From contig WYCW01000002.1 in assembly GCA_011392765.1 (NCBI GenBank), forward strand, positions 590,917-654,916: a stretch of DNA of 64,000 nucleotides, in the 5' to 3' direction. Each line of letters starts with the position of its first letter. Position 1 is the stretch's first letter. This stretch comes from Candidatus Thiosymbion ectosymbiont of Catanema sp. Cochon2018. GTDB lineage: Bacteria; Pseudomonadota; Gammaproteobacteria; Chromatiales; Chromatiaceae. A program made the translations under genes and the position numbers. This document shows positions 10,316 through 18,846 of the stretch, piece by piece. The notes under the pieces are model-generated. The model did no database searches. It saw nothing but the letters and a program-made list of their open reading frames with translations, and was not told the DNA's origin.

Positions 10316-11335
10316 ATGCATGCATCAAGGGATTTTATTGAAGGCTTGCCGAAGGTCGAGCTTCACCTCCATATCGAAGGCAGCCTGGAACCCGAACTGA
10401 TGTTTGAGCTGGCAAAGCGCAATAAGGTTCGTTTGCCGTTCGATTCCATCGACGAGGTGCGCGATGCCTATAATTTCGGCAATCTTCAGGATTTTTTGGA
10501 TATTTATTACCAAGGCATGAGTGTCCTGCGGACAGAGGAGGATTTCTTCGACCTGACCTGGGCCTATCTTCGGAAGATTGCTGCCCAGAATGTCATGCAC
10601 ACGGAAATCTTCTTCGACCCGCAAGGTCATATCGAACGCGGTATCGAGTTTGATACCGTACTGAACGGAATTAGCCGGGCCCTTGATGATGGGAAGCGAA
10701 AACTCGGTATCTCGTCCTTCCTGATCATGTGTTTTCTGCGCCATCTCAGTGAGGAAGAAGCCTACAGGACACTGGAGCTGGCATTACCGCATAAGGATAG
10801 GATACGGGGTGTAGGACTGGACAGCTCCGAAGTCGGCCACCCGCCTTCCGAATTTCAAGGTGTCTTTTCGAAGGCACGTGAAGAAGGATTTCTGAGGGTT
10901 GCCCATGCCGGAGAGGAAGGCCCACCCGAATATATCCGGGAAGCGCTGGATTTACTGAAAGTGAATCGCATCGATCATGGTAACCGTTCACTGGAGGATA
11001 CGGTCCTTGTCCAACGACTTTCCGATCAGCGTATACCTTTGACGCTTTGCCCCCTCAGTAATCTGAAACTCTGCGTGGTGGATGATCTCCGTAACCATCC
11101 GATCGGCAAAATGCTGGATTTGGGTCTGAGGGTGACGATCAACTCCGATGATCCCTCATACTTCGGTGGATATATGAACGAAAACTTCATCCGGATAACG
11201 GAAGCCTTGGGTCTGGAAGAATCGCATTTATTTTTGATCACGCAGAATGCGATCGAGGCCAGTTTCCTTTGTGAAGTGGAGAAGAATGCTCTGCATCGTC
11301 GATTGCAAGACTACCGATCTCAAAGATCCTCATAG
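10316..11335 (+). CDS. Adenine deaminase / adenosine deaminase family
   Basis: About 339 residues from ATG 10316, which is preceded by 'aaggggg'. Metal-dependent amidohydrolase motifs are all present: [11 protein letters not shown] (His17, His19), [20 protein letters not shown] and [11 protein letters not shown] (metal Asp). The [17 protein letters not shown] and [15 protein letters not shown] segments follow the pattern known for adenine deaminases within the adenosine deaminase superfamily; true adenosine deaminases usually have a different C-P-x-S-N context. The likely reaction is adenine to hypoxanthine plus ammonia. With the CNT transporter at 12.4 kb it suggests purine uptake and salvage. 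Confidence 0.85.
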   Translation: MHASRDFIEGLPKVELHLHIEGSLEPELMFELAKRNKVRLPFDSIDEVRDAYNFGNLQDFLDIYYQGMSVLRTEEDFFDLTWAYLRKIAAQNVMHTEIFFDPQGHIERGIEFDTVLNGISRALDDGKRKLGISSFLIMCFLRHLSEEEAYRTLELALPHKDRIRGVGLDSSEVGHPPSEFQGVFSKAREEGFLRVAHAGEEGPPEYIREALDLLKVNRIDHGNRSLEDTVLVQRLSDQRIPLTLCPLSNLKLCVVDDLRNHPIGKMLDLGLRVTINSDDPSYFGGYMNENFIRITEALGLEESHLFLITQNAIEASFLCEVEKNALHRRLQDYRSQRSS

Positions 11336-11711
11336 CCTTGGATGTAACGTTTCTTACTACCAGCGGCGTGTTTCCATACTCGCGGAGGAAAACCGCCGGT
11401 GATCGGTAGGCGGGAAGCCAATGCCATTAAGTTAGCTGCTGGCCGCTTATCGTAGGTTGGGCGAGTAGGATGCGGTGAGTGCGGTAGGTCTTATCAGGAT
11501 GACACCACGAGGGGGCGCGAACCGCATCAAGGGATGGCCCGTGCCCAACATTTATCCCGAGCGAAGCGAGGGACCTTTGTTGGGTACGCCCACCGTCCAC
11601 AGATGCGGTTCGCGCCTAGCGGTGGTGCAGTCCGGAAAGGACAACACACGTTCACCGCATCCTACGGGCTTTGCCCAACCTACGAATGGAACCGAAGGAC
11701 GTATCGAGCGG
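11336..11711. repeat. Intergenic repeats with CAATGCCATTAAGTTAG end
   Basis: At 11419 the sequence 'caatgccattaagttagctg' begins a copy of the element end found at both tips of the 14491-14700 element. It is followed by 'taggttgggcgagtaggatg' type spacer. Several 'taggttgggc'/'gcccaacctac' words lie between 11450 and 11690 and can pair with each other. The reading frame open through part of this stretch (11475 onward) runs on into the DUF3782-like gene but its first 79 codons look like translated repeat. Confidence 0.55.
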
Positions 11712-12388
11712 ATGATGGATGAGCTGCGCCGCGATCGGGAACGGAACACCCGCGAGTGGAAGGAACAACGAGCGGAAGACAAGCGCAAATGGGGAGAAAA
11801 CGCCCGTAAGTGGGACGAGCAACAGGCGGAGGGTAACCGGAAATGGAAGAGAATGCCCGTGAGTGGAAAGAGCAACGTGCACGGGACAGGCGAAGATGGG
11901 AAGAGCAGATGCGGGAAGACAAGCAGGCATCCGAACAGCGGCACGAAGAGTTCAGGATCAGTCTTGCCAGGATCGATCGCCACATCGAGGCCTTCAATGC
12001 GCGTTGTGGGCTTTCTACTGAGCGTTCTTTTCGTGAACCCATGGCAGCGATCCTGGAAAAGAGCTTCGGGGTAAAGGTCGTCAACGTCAACGATTTCGAC
12101 AACGAGGGAACGGTGTTCGGACATCCCGATCAGGTGGAGCTGGATGTGGTCATCCATAACGGCACCCTGATCCCGATCGAGATCAAGTCATCCGTCAGTA
12201 AGGCCGATATGTACGTCTTCGAGCGCAAGGTGCGCTTCTATGAGCGCCATCACGGGTGCAAGGCGCAACGGCTCATCGTGATCTCGCCCATGATCGACCC
12301 GCGGGCCCGAGAGGTGGGTAAGCGGTTGGGGATCGAGCTATACGCCGATTCCATGGAGGTACCGGTGCAGGCAGTCCGAAGTCCGTAA
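11712..12388 (+). pseudogene. DUF3782-like coiled-coil nuclease-fold protein, frameshifted
   Basis: From ATG 11712 the frame encodes a charged coiled coil of repeated REWKEQRAEDKRKW units up to about 11840. A single-base shift then moves the coding frame to MEENAREWKEQRARDRRRWE and on to the end at 12388. The C-terminal half has a PD-(D/E)XK look: DQVELDVVIHNGTLIPIEIK with D-(x)n-E-I-K, then SSVSKADMYVFERKV. This arrangement, coiled coil plus restriction-like fold, fits the DUF3782 family, whose role is unknown. An internal ATG at 11843 with 'ggaggg' before it could still give a 181-residue protein, so the C-terminal part may be expressed. Confidence 0.7.
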
Positions 12389-12420
12389 AGAGCCACGTTT
12401 TTTAATTATTCCAGGCATAC

Positions 12421-13683
12421 TTGCCGGGATGGTCGACAATGGCATGGCAGGCGACTTTCGGCATCGCAATCCTACTTGGCCTGGCCTGGGCCTTCAGCGA
12501 GGACCGCTGGTCCGTATCCTGGCGGTTGGTCGTATTCGGTATCCTGCTCCAATTCGCCTGTGCCCTTTTGCTGCTGCGATTGGATCCCGTAGAGAACGCC
12601 TTCGAGGCACTGAACCAGGCCGTGCTGGTGGTACAGACGGCGGCTCGGGAAGGCACGGCATTCGTGTTCGGGTACCTGGGCGGCGGCAGCGCACCTTTTG
12701 AGACCGCACACCCGCAGCACGCCTTCGTCCTTGCCTTTCAGGGCCTACCTTTGATTCTGCTGGTCAGCGTATTCAGCGCACTGCTGTTCCATTGGCGCGT
12801 GCTGCCCCTGATTGTACGCGGCTTTGCCTGGGTGCTGCGGAAGGTGCTCAATATCGGTGGGGCGGTCGGCGTGTCGGCGGCCGCCAACGTATTCGTCGGG
12901 ATGATCGAGGCGCCCTTGTTGATCCGGCCCTACCTGCGGGACATGAGTCGCGCCGGGCTGTTCATGGTAATGACCGCAGGTATGGCGACCATCGCCGGCA
13001 ACATGTTCGTGCTGTACGCGACCATTCTGGCCCCCGTGGTGCCGGACGCCGCCGGTAACCTCATGACAGCATCGCTGATCAGCGCCCCCGCCGCGATTGC
13101 GGTTGCCGCTCTCCTGGTACCGGGTGTGGATAAAGGCAAGTCCGACGAGACGGCCGCCCTGACCGGAAACTTCAACAGCAGCCTAGACGCTGTCGTCGTC
13201 GGTACCTTCGACGGCGTGAAGCTGGTAGTCAGCGTTGCGGCGACTCTCGTGGTTGCAGTCGCGCTCGTGAGTCTGGTCAATCAGCTGTTCGGTCTTCTAC
13301 CCACTGTAGGCGGGGAAGCACTGAGCCTGCAACGCATGCTCGGCTGGGCCATGGCCCCCGTTGCCTGGCTGCTCGGCATTCCCTGGAGTGAAGCACACCT
13401 GGCCGGCGAGCTGATGGGTACCAAGATCGTGCTCAACGAGCTGATCGCTTACCTGAATCTGGCGGCCCTGCCGGCGGATGGCTTGTCTTCCCACAGTCGC
13501 CTGATTCTGACCTATGCGCTTTGTGGCTTCGCCAATCTCGGTAGTCTGGGAATCCTCCTCGGTGGTCTCGGGGCCATGGTTCCGGAGCGGCGTCGGGACA
13601 TCTTCGCGCTGGGTCCCAAGTCGCTGCTTGCAGGCAATCTTGCCTGTTTTCTGACCGGAGCCGTGGTTGCCCTTGTCGGGTAA
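12421..13683 (+). CDS. CNT-family nucleoside transporter
   Basis: A 420-residue (or 414 from ATG 12439) inner membrane protein with about ten hydrophobic segments, of the concentrative nucleoside transporter family (NupC-like). Diagnostic pieces are GTAFVFGYLGGGS, VSAAANVFVGMIEAPLLIRP (nucleoside-binding re-entrant loop with the E-A-P-L motif), MATIAGNMFVLYA and a C-terminal CGFANLGSLGILLGGLGAM, all strongly conserved in the family. It would import nucleosides with H+ or Na+. It sits after the adenine deaminase and before pncA/pncB, so the neighbourhood favours base and nucleoside salvage. Confidence 0.9.
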   Translation: MPGWSTMAWQATFGIAILLGLAWAFSEDRWSVSWRLVVFGILLQFACALLLLRLDPVENAFEALNQAVLVVQTAAREGTAFVFGYLGGGSAPFETAHPQHAFVLAFQGLPLILLVSVFSALLFHWRVLPLIVRGFAWVLRKVLNIGGAVGVSAAANVFVGMIEAPLLIRPYLRDMSRAGLFMVMTAGMATIAGNMFVLYATILAPVVPDAAGNLMTASLISAPAAIAVAALLVPGVDKGKSDETAALTGNFNSSLDAVVVGTFDGVKLVVSVAATLVVAVALVSLVNQLFGLLPTVGGEALSLQRMLGWAMAPVAWLLGIPWSEAHLAGELMGTKIVLNELIAYLNLAALPADGLSSHSRLILTYALCGFANLGSLGILLGGLGAMVPERRRDIFALGPKSLLAGNLACFLTGAVVALVG

Positions 13684-13856
13684 AGGGCAATGCCATTGAG
13701 TTAAGCGTTACCGGCGAGAAAAAGAAGGAAAAACTACGAATCACGCGAATCCCTCGCGAATCGATTTGCGCCGATTCGCGCGATTCGCTTAATTGGTGAA
13801 AACTCCTATCTTTCAAGGTGCCCTGAAATCCCGCATCCTATACCGGGAATAAGCAA
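13684..13856. repeat. Spacer with MITE end and direct repeats
   Basis: Directly after the transporter stop comes 'caatgccattgagttaagcg', the same end sequence as the element at 14491. Then follow overlapping near-palindromic 'cgaatc'/'gattcg' words (13740-13790). At 13813 'tttcaaggtgccct' matches the end of the 51054-51165 element. No coding sequence is evident. Confidence 0.55.
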
Positions 13857-14465
13857 TTAAACATCCTCACTCATCACTATCTCGACACCGACTGCCTGCA
13901 TCTCCGCAATCGCTCGCTCACCGTCGCCTTTATTGATATTTACTGCCCGGGTGGCATCGACCACTACTTTGGTTTTGAATCCTAGTGCAGCGGCATCCAG
14001 GGCAGTGAATTTCACGCAAAAGTCCAGGGCCAGACCGGCAATACATACCTTATCCACTCCCTGTTCCTTCAGGTAATCTCCCAGCCCGGTGTCGTGTCGG
14101 TGATTGTTATCGAAAAAACCGCTGTAACTGTCCACTTCGCGGTCCAAGCCTTTTTGAAAGACCTTTGCCGTTTTTTTCCTGTTCAATCCGGCGATGAACT
14201 CGGCACCGGTCGATCCCTGCACACAGTGAACCGGCCACAGGATCTGTTCGATGCCGTTGAGCATGATGATCTCGCCGGGGTTCCTGTCATGGTGAACGGC
14301 AAAACTCTTGTGATCCGGCGGATGCCAATCCTGGGTGGCCACCACCAGATCGAACCGGTCCAGAATGTTATTGGCCACCGACACGACCTGATCGCCGTCC
14401 GGGACGGGCAACGCGCCGGTCGGGGAAAAGTCGTTCTGAATATCCACTAGGAGCAATGCTCTCAT
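13857..14465 (-). CDS. pncA: Nicotinamidase
   Basis: A 202-residue cysteine hydrolase converting nicotinamide to nicotinate plus ammonia in NAD salvage. LLLVDIQNDFSPTGALPV gives the catalytic Asp12, QDWHPPDHKSF the metal-binding His/Asp cluster, KVFQKG the catalytic Lys, and VCIAGLALDFCVKFTA the nucleophile Cys150. Length is normal for the family. It is encoded downstream of pncB on the same strand, separated by a 200-base MITE-like element, so the two were probably one salvage operon that the element split. Confidence 0.95.
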   Translation of the reverse strand: MRALLLVDIQNDFSPTGALPVPDGDQVVSVANNILDRFDLVVATQDWHPPDHKSFAVHHDRNPGEIIMLNGIEQILWPVHCVQGSTGAEFIAGLNRKKTAKVFQKGLDREVDSYSGFFDNNHRHDTGLGDYLKEQGVDKVCIAGLALDFCVKFTALDAAALGFKTKVVVDATRAVNINKGDGERAIAEMQAVGVEIVMSEDV

Positions 14466-14490
14466 TTTTCCTCCGGTTTCCTGAGTCCCA

Positions 14491-14700
14491 ATGCCATTAA
14501 GTTAAGCGTTACTGGCCAGCAAAAGAGAGGAAACCTCACCAATCACACGAATCCTCGCGGATTGATTGGCGCGATTCGTAGGTTGGGCAAAGCCCGCCAG
14601 GGACGGTGGGCGTGCCCAATACCGGTGTTGGGCACGGGCCATCCCTGGCCCTTTGCCCAACACCTACGACAAGCGGCCAGCAGCTAACTTAATGGCATTG
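14491..14700. repeat. MITE-like element, ends CAATGCCATTAAGTTA
   Basis: The left end 'caatgccattaagttaagcg' (14491) and the right end, read in reverse, 'caatgccattaagttagctg' (14700) are terminal inverted repeats of at least 16 bases, extended imperfectly through a GGCC-containing stretch. The interior holds inverted copies of 'taggttgggca' and 'tgcccaacacctac'. Single ends occur at 11419 and 13690. It lies between pncB and pncA, and its right tip overlaps the last codons and the stop of pncB. Confidence 0.75.
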
Positions 14701-16159
14701 TCCTGAGTCCTGCCTGTAAGGTCAGCTCTGTTTTCAGCTCATGCAGTGACTTTTCATTCCCTACCGGATAGGTATGTGGATTTGTCAAGCGCATCACACT
14801 GGGATGGAAAGACCCGATTTCTTCCTGTACCTTTTGTTTGATCTCTTCGATGGTGGGGATCTCGTATACCAGCTTACCCTGTCGGTAGATGGGGACCAAC
14901 AGATCCTTGTAGCGGGCATTCGGCCCGATTGTTTTCCCTCGGGTACTCTCGGAAGGATCGATCAGGGTGCACCCTGCGCTCAGATCGGTTTTCAGATCGT
15001 AGATGACATCGCCGTCATACAGGTCCTCCCGGTAGTATCGCCTTACCTGCTGGATTCCGGGTATTGTCGCCTTTGCAGATTGATCCGAGACCTTGATTTT
15101 GTACTCCCAGTCTCTGCCGGGCGTCTTGATGGCAGAAAGCTTATAGACGCCATCCAAGGCAGGTTGGTCGAAGGCCGTTATCAATTTGGTACCCACCCCC
15201 CAGATGTCGATTCTGGCTTGCCGAGCCTTTAGATCCTGGATGATTGTTTCGTCCAGATCACTGCTGGCCACGATACGCACATCCGGAAATCCGTTGTTAT
15301 CCAACAAATCACGGGCCTTTTTGCTCAAGTCCGCCAAATCACCCGAATCCAGGCGGATGCCTGATAATCGGTATCCCTTTTCCTCCAGCTCCCTTCCGAC
15401 CTGAATGGCCTTTTCGACCCCATCGATGGTGGAGTAGGTGTCGACCAAGAGCACACAGTTATTAGGCATTACCTTGGAATAGGTGCGAAAGGCTTCGGTT
15501 TCATCGGCAAAGGCCATTACCCAGCTATGGGCGATCGTGCCCCTGACCGGAATGCCGAAGCGTTTTCCCGCCAATACATTGGAGGTCGCATCACATCCCC
15601 CGATGTAGGCCGAACGACTTGCCGTCATGGCACCATCGACCCCCTGGGCCCTGCGGAGACCGAACTCGAGCACGGAATCTCCCTGCGCTGCCCGACGAAT
15701 TCTGGCCGCTTTGGTTGCTATCAGCGATGGAAAATTCATCAAATTCAGCAATGGGGTCTCCAACAGCTGACACTGTACGATCGGACCCTCAATGCGAATC
15801 ATCGGCTCCGAGGGAAAGACGATGGTGCCTTCCGGAACGGCATCAATGTTGCACCTGAATTCCAACTCGCTCAGATAGGTTAAGAAACCTTTTTCAAAAA
15901 GAGGTTTACCATCATTCCCCCTGATCGATTCCAAATACTCCAGATCTTCCGGTTTAAACTGCAATGCGTCGATATGATTGATGACATTTTCCAACCCGCA
16001 GGAGATGACGTGGTTTCCACCGAAAGGCGCCCGCCGAAAAAAGAGATGAAATACGCTCTCTTTATCCACCAGCCCGGATTTCCAGAACCCGCAGGCCATG
16101 GTGAATTGGTAGAAATCGGTCAGCAGTGAATTGGATGCGTTATGAGTGGAATCGATCAT
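14684..16159 (-). CDS. pncB: Nicotinate phosphoribosyltransferase
   Basis: A 491-residue enzyme making nicotinate mononucleotide from nicotinate, PRPP and ATP. The N-terminus LLTDFYQFTMACGFWKSG, the segment FGLRRAQGVDGAMTASRSAY, and GGCDATSNVLAGKRFGIPV with GTIAHSWVMAF (the regulatory His that is phosphorylated) are all family signatures; GIRLDSGDLADLSKKARDLL holds the phosphate-binding part. The length fits the longer PncB class. The last residues (TMPLS) and the stop come from the tip of a repeat element, so the native C-terminus has been replaced. Start ATG 16159; transcription is toward pncA. Confidence 0.95.
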   Translation of the reverse strand: MIDSTHNASNSLLTDFYQFTMACGFWKSGLVDKESVFHLFFRRAPFGGNHVISCGLENVINHIDALQFKPEDLEYLESIRGNDGKPLFEKGFLTYLSELEFRCNIDAVPEGTIVFPSEPMIRIEGPIVQCQLLETPLLNLMNFPSLIATKAARIRRAAQGDSVLEFGLRRAQGVDGAMTASRSAYIGGCDATSNVLAGKRFGIPVRGTIAHSWVMAFADETEAFRTYSKVMPNNCVLLVDTYSTIDGVEKAIQVGRELEEKGYRLSGIRLDSGDLADLSKKARDLLDNNGFPDVRIVASSDLDETIIQDLKARQARIDIWGVGTKLITAFDQPALDGVYKLSAIKTPGRDWEYKIKVSDQSAKATIPGIQQVRRYYREDLYDGDVIYDLKTDLSAGCTLIDPSESTRGKTIGPNARYKDLLVPIYRQGKLVYEIPTIEEIKQKVQEEIGSFHPSVMRLTNPHTYPVGNEKSLHELKTELTLQAGLRTMPLS

Positions 16160-16344
16160 TGTCTGCTATGGGAGGGGGATGTTTTTAGGGCACTTTGAAA
16201 AATACGGTTTTCGTGAATGGCCTGTCCGAATAATCAATGGCTTAGAGTCTCTCGGTCTTCGTAGTTTTCCCTGACATCTCGGTTGTCGGATTACCTGTCC
16301 CTGCCTGCCACAGGCAGGCGAATTGCATCTTTGGACGATGGTAT

Positions 16345-16449
16345 GCCCAACGTCACTCATAAGCCGAGCCATACTGCGTCATGAAAACATTTCAGGATTG
16401 AGTTGAACTCGATGCGCAGTATGGCGTCGGCTTGATGGGCGTGTTAGGC
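16345..16449 (-). other. attC recombination site of an integron cassette
   Basis: Read on the minus strand the site begins with R'' GCCTAAC (16449-16443) and ends with R' GTTGGGC (16351-16345). Between them two long arms pair: AAGCCGACGCCATACTGCG against the reverse of CGCAGTATGGCTCGGCTT, with one unpaired base, as is typical of attC extrahelical bases. It lies directly downstream of the toxin gene at 16514. The partner boundary, R' GTTAGGC, lies at 17120-17114 on the same strand, just upstream of the antitoxin. Together they delimit a complete gene cassette of about 770 bases. Nothing else was recognised between 16160 and 16344. Confidence 0.75.
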
Positions 16450-16513
16450 GATTTTCTCATTGCCAGAAAACTAAAAATGAGCCCGACCCCTTTCTTACTT
16501 TTCTACTTCGTCT

Positions 16514-16834
16514 TTAACGACTAAATCCTAAAGCAAAATCAAGTGCTACCTGAAGCTGTTTCATTTTGGTTAAACTTAATTTTGTGATAAATGAGCCTAT
16601 CTTGGCCTTTGATACTGTTTGAATATGATCGAGATTTATAGCGCAATCATTTTTCATCCCATCTTCTATGTTCAAAATAACTTCTGATGGAATATCTCGT
16701 ATCGTTGAAGTTACAGGAGCTACAGTTATTTCACCAAGAAACTCAATAGCAGAATCTCTTGTAAGTATAACAACAGGTCTTTTTTTATCTGGACTTTGAA
16801 ATTTATACCATCTGACTTCACCACGCTTCATCAT
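16514..16834 (-). CDS. MazF/PemK-type toxin in gene cassette
   Basis: About 106 residues from ATG 16834 (or 16831). The N-terminus MMKRGEVRWYKFQSPDKKRP has the R-G-E-(x)n-K-R-P-V-V-I signature with the catalytic Arg. ITVAPVTSTIRDIPSEV and CAINLDHIQTVSKAKI carry the conserved Thr/Ser and the N-L-D-(x)-I-Q-T strand typical of MazF. It overlaps the antitoxin end by about 14 bases. Base composition is visibly richer in A+T than the surrounding genes, indicating transfer. It lies inside an attC-bounded cassette. Confidence 0.88.
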   Translation of the reverse strand: MMKRGEVRWYKFQSPDKKRPVVILTRDSAIEFLGEITVAPVTSTIRDIPSEVILNIEDGMKNDCAINLDHIQTVSKAKIGSFITKLSLTKMKQLQVALDFALGFSR

Positions 16835-17045
16835 CGCACCATACTTGTTCATTTTCTAAGTCGCTAAATTCTCCTGGTGTTACAGGGTACTTCAAATATC
16901 CCTTTCTGTGCTTTTTTTCCAAATCTTCCACTTTAGTATCGACCAATTCAATATTCATCAATACATACTCCTTCTGAATATTTTTCAGTTGGTCAAGCAT
17001 GGGAATAAAAAATCCATCTTTAACTTTTTTTGCTTCGACAAGCAT
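16818..17045 (-). CDS. Antitoxin-like partner of MazF toxin
   Basis: A 75-residue, AT-rich acidic protein upstream of and overlapping the toxin. The sequence MLVEAKKVKDGFFIPMLDQL resembles antitoxins whose N-terminal AbrB-like strand reads 'V..GF.IP', and the acidic C-terminus (GEFSDLENEQVWCDDEAW) would fit binding to MazF. The family is not clear. Gene order, overlap and shared composition support an antitoxin role. The start ATG 17045 lies about 70 bases inside the cassette boundary at 17114-17120. Confidence 0.72.
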   Translation of the reverse strand: MLVEAKKVKDGFFIPMLDQLKNIQKEYVLMNIELVDTKVEDLEKKHRKGYLKYPVTPGEFSDLENEQVWCDDEAW

Positions 17046-17132
17046 ATGTGCCCCTCTTTTTCGCTCGCACTTCCTCGAAGATTCCAGGATGTAACGACCT
17101 TTACCGGTTTACCGCCTAACATCCCCATCTTA

Positions 17133-17903
17133 TCAGCGGTACGCAATCACAAAGGTACGCCGGAAGGGAAAGAGGACCTTGCCGTCGGGGTGGGGCCGAT
17201 AGTCGGCGGCGACCTGGGCGCGAAATAGCCGCATAAACCGTTGCCGTTCAGTATCGTCATCCAGTACTTCGAGAAAAGGCCGTAGCCCGGTGCCCGACAT
17301 CCAGTCGACGATGGCGTCGGGGCTATCCATCGGGTGGAAGTACGCGGTCTCCCAGATATCGACGGCGGTAGCCTGCCCGGCAAGGATGTCGTAGTAGACC
17401 GACGGCTCTTCCATCGTCAGCGCCGAGCGCGGAGCAACCATCCGATCCCGCCACACCGGATCATTGGAGATCCCGTGGATGAGCCTACGGACCCCTGTGT
17501 AGTTGTTGCTCGGGATCTGGAAGCCGAAGGCGCCGCCATCGGCGACCGCCGCGAAGAGTCGCGGTAGGAGCGTCCTATGGTCGCCGAGCCATTGCAGGGC
17601 TGCGTTGGAGAAAACGAGACCAACGGGTCTGTCCGGGACCCAATCGGAGAGGTCGACAAGTAGCCACTCCTGCGCCGGGTATGCCTCGCGGGCAGCGTCG
17701 ATCATCTCCGGCGAATTGTCTATGCCGTAAATAATCGCATCCGGCCAGCGTACACGCAAAACCTGGGTGCTGTTACCGGGACCGCATCCAAGGTCGACAA
17801 TCTCCCGCGGCGCTTCGATATCGATGCGGGCAACCAAGTCCGCCGCCGGCCGTGTGCGCTCAGCGCCGAATTCGAGGTAATGCCGAGCATTCCATGTAGA
17901 CAT
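17133..17903 (-). CDS. tam: Trans-aconitate 2-methyltransferase
   Basis: A 256-residue SAM-dependent methyltransferase. The N-terminus MSTWNARHYLEFGAERTRPA and motif I VDLGCGPGNSTQVL (about residues 36-49), followed by YGIDNSPEMIDAA and VFSNAALQWLGDH, are characteristic of Tam. It methylates trans-aconitate, a spontaneous by-product of the citrate cycle that inhibits aconitase. The coding sequence ends 13 bases before the cassette boundary GTTAGGC at 17120-17114, so the cassette inserted just downstream of tam without harming it. Confidence 0.9.
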   Translation of the reverse strand: MSTWNARHYLEFGAERTRPAADLVARIDIEAPREIVDLGCGPGNSTQVLRVRWPDAIIYGIDNSPEMIDAAREAYPAQEWLLVDLSDWVPDRPVGLVFSNAALQWLGDHRTLLPRLFAAVADGGAFGFQIPSNNYTGVRRLIHGISNDPVWRDRMVAPRSALTMEEPSVYYDILAGQATAVDIWETAYFHPMDSPDAIVDWMSGTGLRPFLEVLDDDTERQRFMRLFRAQVAADYRPHPDGKVLFPFRRTFVIAYR

Positions 17904-17929
17904 AGCCGGTTACCCTGGTACGGATGCTC

Positions 17930-18040
17930 TCAATTACCGACCTGCCTGCCGGCAGGCAGGTAATATTGATCAAGCAGGATCTTCACGAAAGATTTGTCCG
18001 CAAATCAACGCAAATGGCCGCAAATAAAGGTAAATGGACT
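17930..18040. repeat. Small hairpins and Kmer-rich spacer
   Basis: A perfect hairpin 'cctgcctgccggcaggcagg' lies at 17941-17960; a similar one sits at 16303-16320. Further on, 'cgcaaat' is repeated in 'gtccgcaaatcaacgcaaat' (about 17998), the same word that builds the large inverted repeat at 24843-24890. No gene is visible. Confidence 0.5.
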
Positions 18041-18211
18041 AGGGGGCGTTCTCAATTGAGCCAAATCATCATAAAAATCAAGCCCGTAGGCTGGGTTAGG
18101 GCCAGGGACGGCCAAACCCGGCACACGGTATTGCGGATCGGAAAGGCTGGGTTTCGTTCCTCAACCCAGCCTACAACACTTAGATAATTTATTAATTGAG
18201 AACGCCCCCTA
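18041..18211. mobile_element. MITE with TA target duplication, copy 1
   Basis: The ends 'agggggcgttctcaattgag' and, in reverse, 'agggggcgttctcaattaat' form terminal inverted repeats of about 18 bases, flanked on both sides by TA. The inside carries inverted 'taggctgggtt'/'aacccagccta' arms. There is no coding sequence. TA flanks and this size suggest a non-autonomous element moved by an IS630/mariner-type transposase. A second copy with the same ends is at 18510-18656. Confidence 0.8.
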
Positions 18212-18221
18212 GGATTCCTTG

Positions 18222-18509
18222 AATGACCAGATTTTGTGCAAATGAGTTAAATTTCGCCAACGTCTAACCTCTCTCGTTGTCGTGATCGTGATCGTAATCG
18301 TGATCGAAGCCGCCGTAGGAGAGACAGGATACTTTCGCAGATTGTGGAATCCAGAGATCCCGGCCAGGTGCCGGGTCGAAACCCGTAGCCATCAGGTTTT
18401 CCATGTCCGCTTTGCCTTGCGTCTCCGATTACGACTACGATCACGGTTCCGTTTTCGATCGCGAGAGAGCGATGATCACGCCTCGTCGGTCTGAGGCAAC
18501 GCCTCGCTA
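18222..18509. repeat. Interspersed composite repeat, diverged copy
   Basis: Begins like the composite repeat ('ggattccttgaatgaccaga'), then carries arrays of GTGATCGTAATCG-type hexamer-like words at 18279-18305 and 18425-18470, and ends with the 'cctcgtcggtctgaggcaac' palindrome at 18481-18511. No gene is supported. Confidence 0.65.
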
Positions 18510-18656
18510 GGGGGTGTTCTCAAATTAAGCCGGGTCATCGCAGAAACGAAGAACGTAGCGCAGGCGTCTCGCCTGCAACCCGCGGGCGAAACGCCCGCGT
18601 TCCGGCAGGCGGGACGCCTGCGCTACATGGATTTGGCTTAATTGAGAACACCCCCT
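18510..18656. mobile_element. MITE with TA target duplication, copy 2
   Basis: The same terminal inverted repeats as the 18041 element ('agggggtgttctcaaattaa' and, in reverse, 'agggggtgttctcaattaag'), again flanked by TA. The inside differs: it has arms 'gtagcgcaggcgtc' and 'gacgcctgcgctac' with repeated 'gcgggcgaaacgcccgc' palindromes. The different interior with identical ends suggests that one transposase can mobilise varied cargo. Confidence 0.8.
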
Positions 18657-18840
18657 AGTACACCGTTTCATTCTATTTTGCAGGTACAGTCGCTTGAGCT
18701 TGATGCGAACCTTCTCATCGGGATCGCAATCGGAATCCCGATTTCGATACCGATACCGATACCGATTTCGACCTACCCTGGCTCTCCAACGGCTGGTGGG
18801 GCGTAGGAGATGGGACCTTATCCGCAAAATCAGATGAAAC
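18657..18840. repeat. Hexamer-array repeat fragment
   Basis: Between about 18717 and 18772 the sequence is a run of 'gatcgg/gattcc' and 'accgat' words that can fold on itself, followed by 'ctctccaacggctggtgggg'. This is the middle part of the composite repeat described at 27393 and 47653. No gene is supported. Confidence 0.65.
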
Positions 18841-18846
18841 GAGGTA

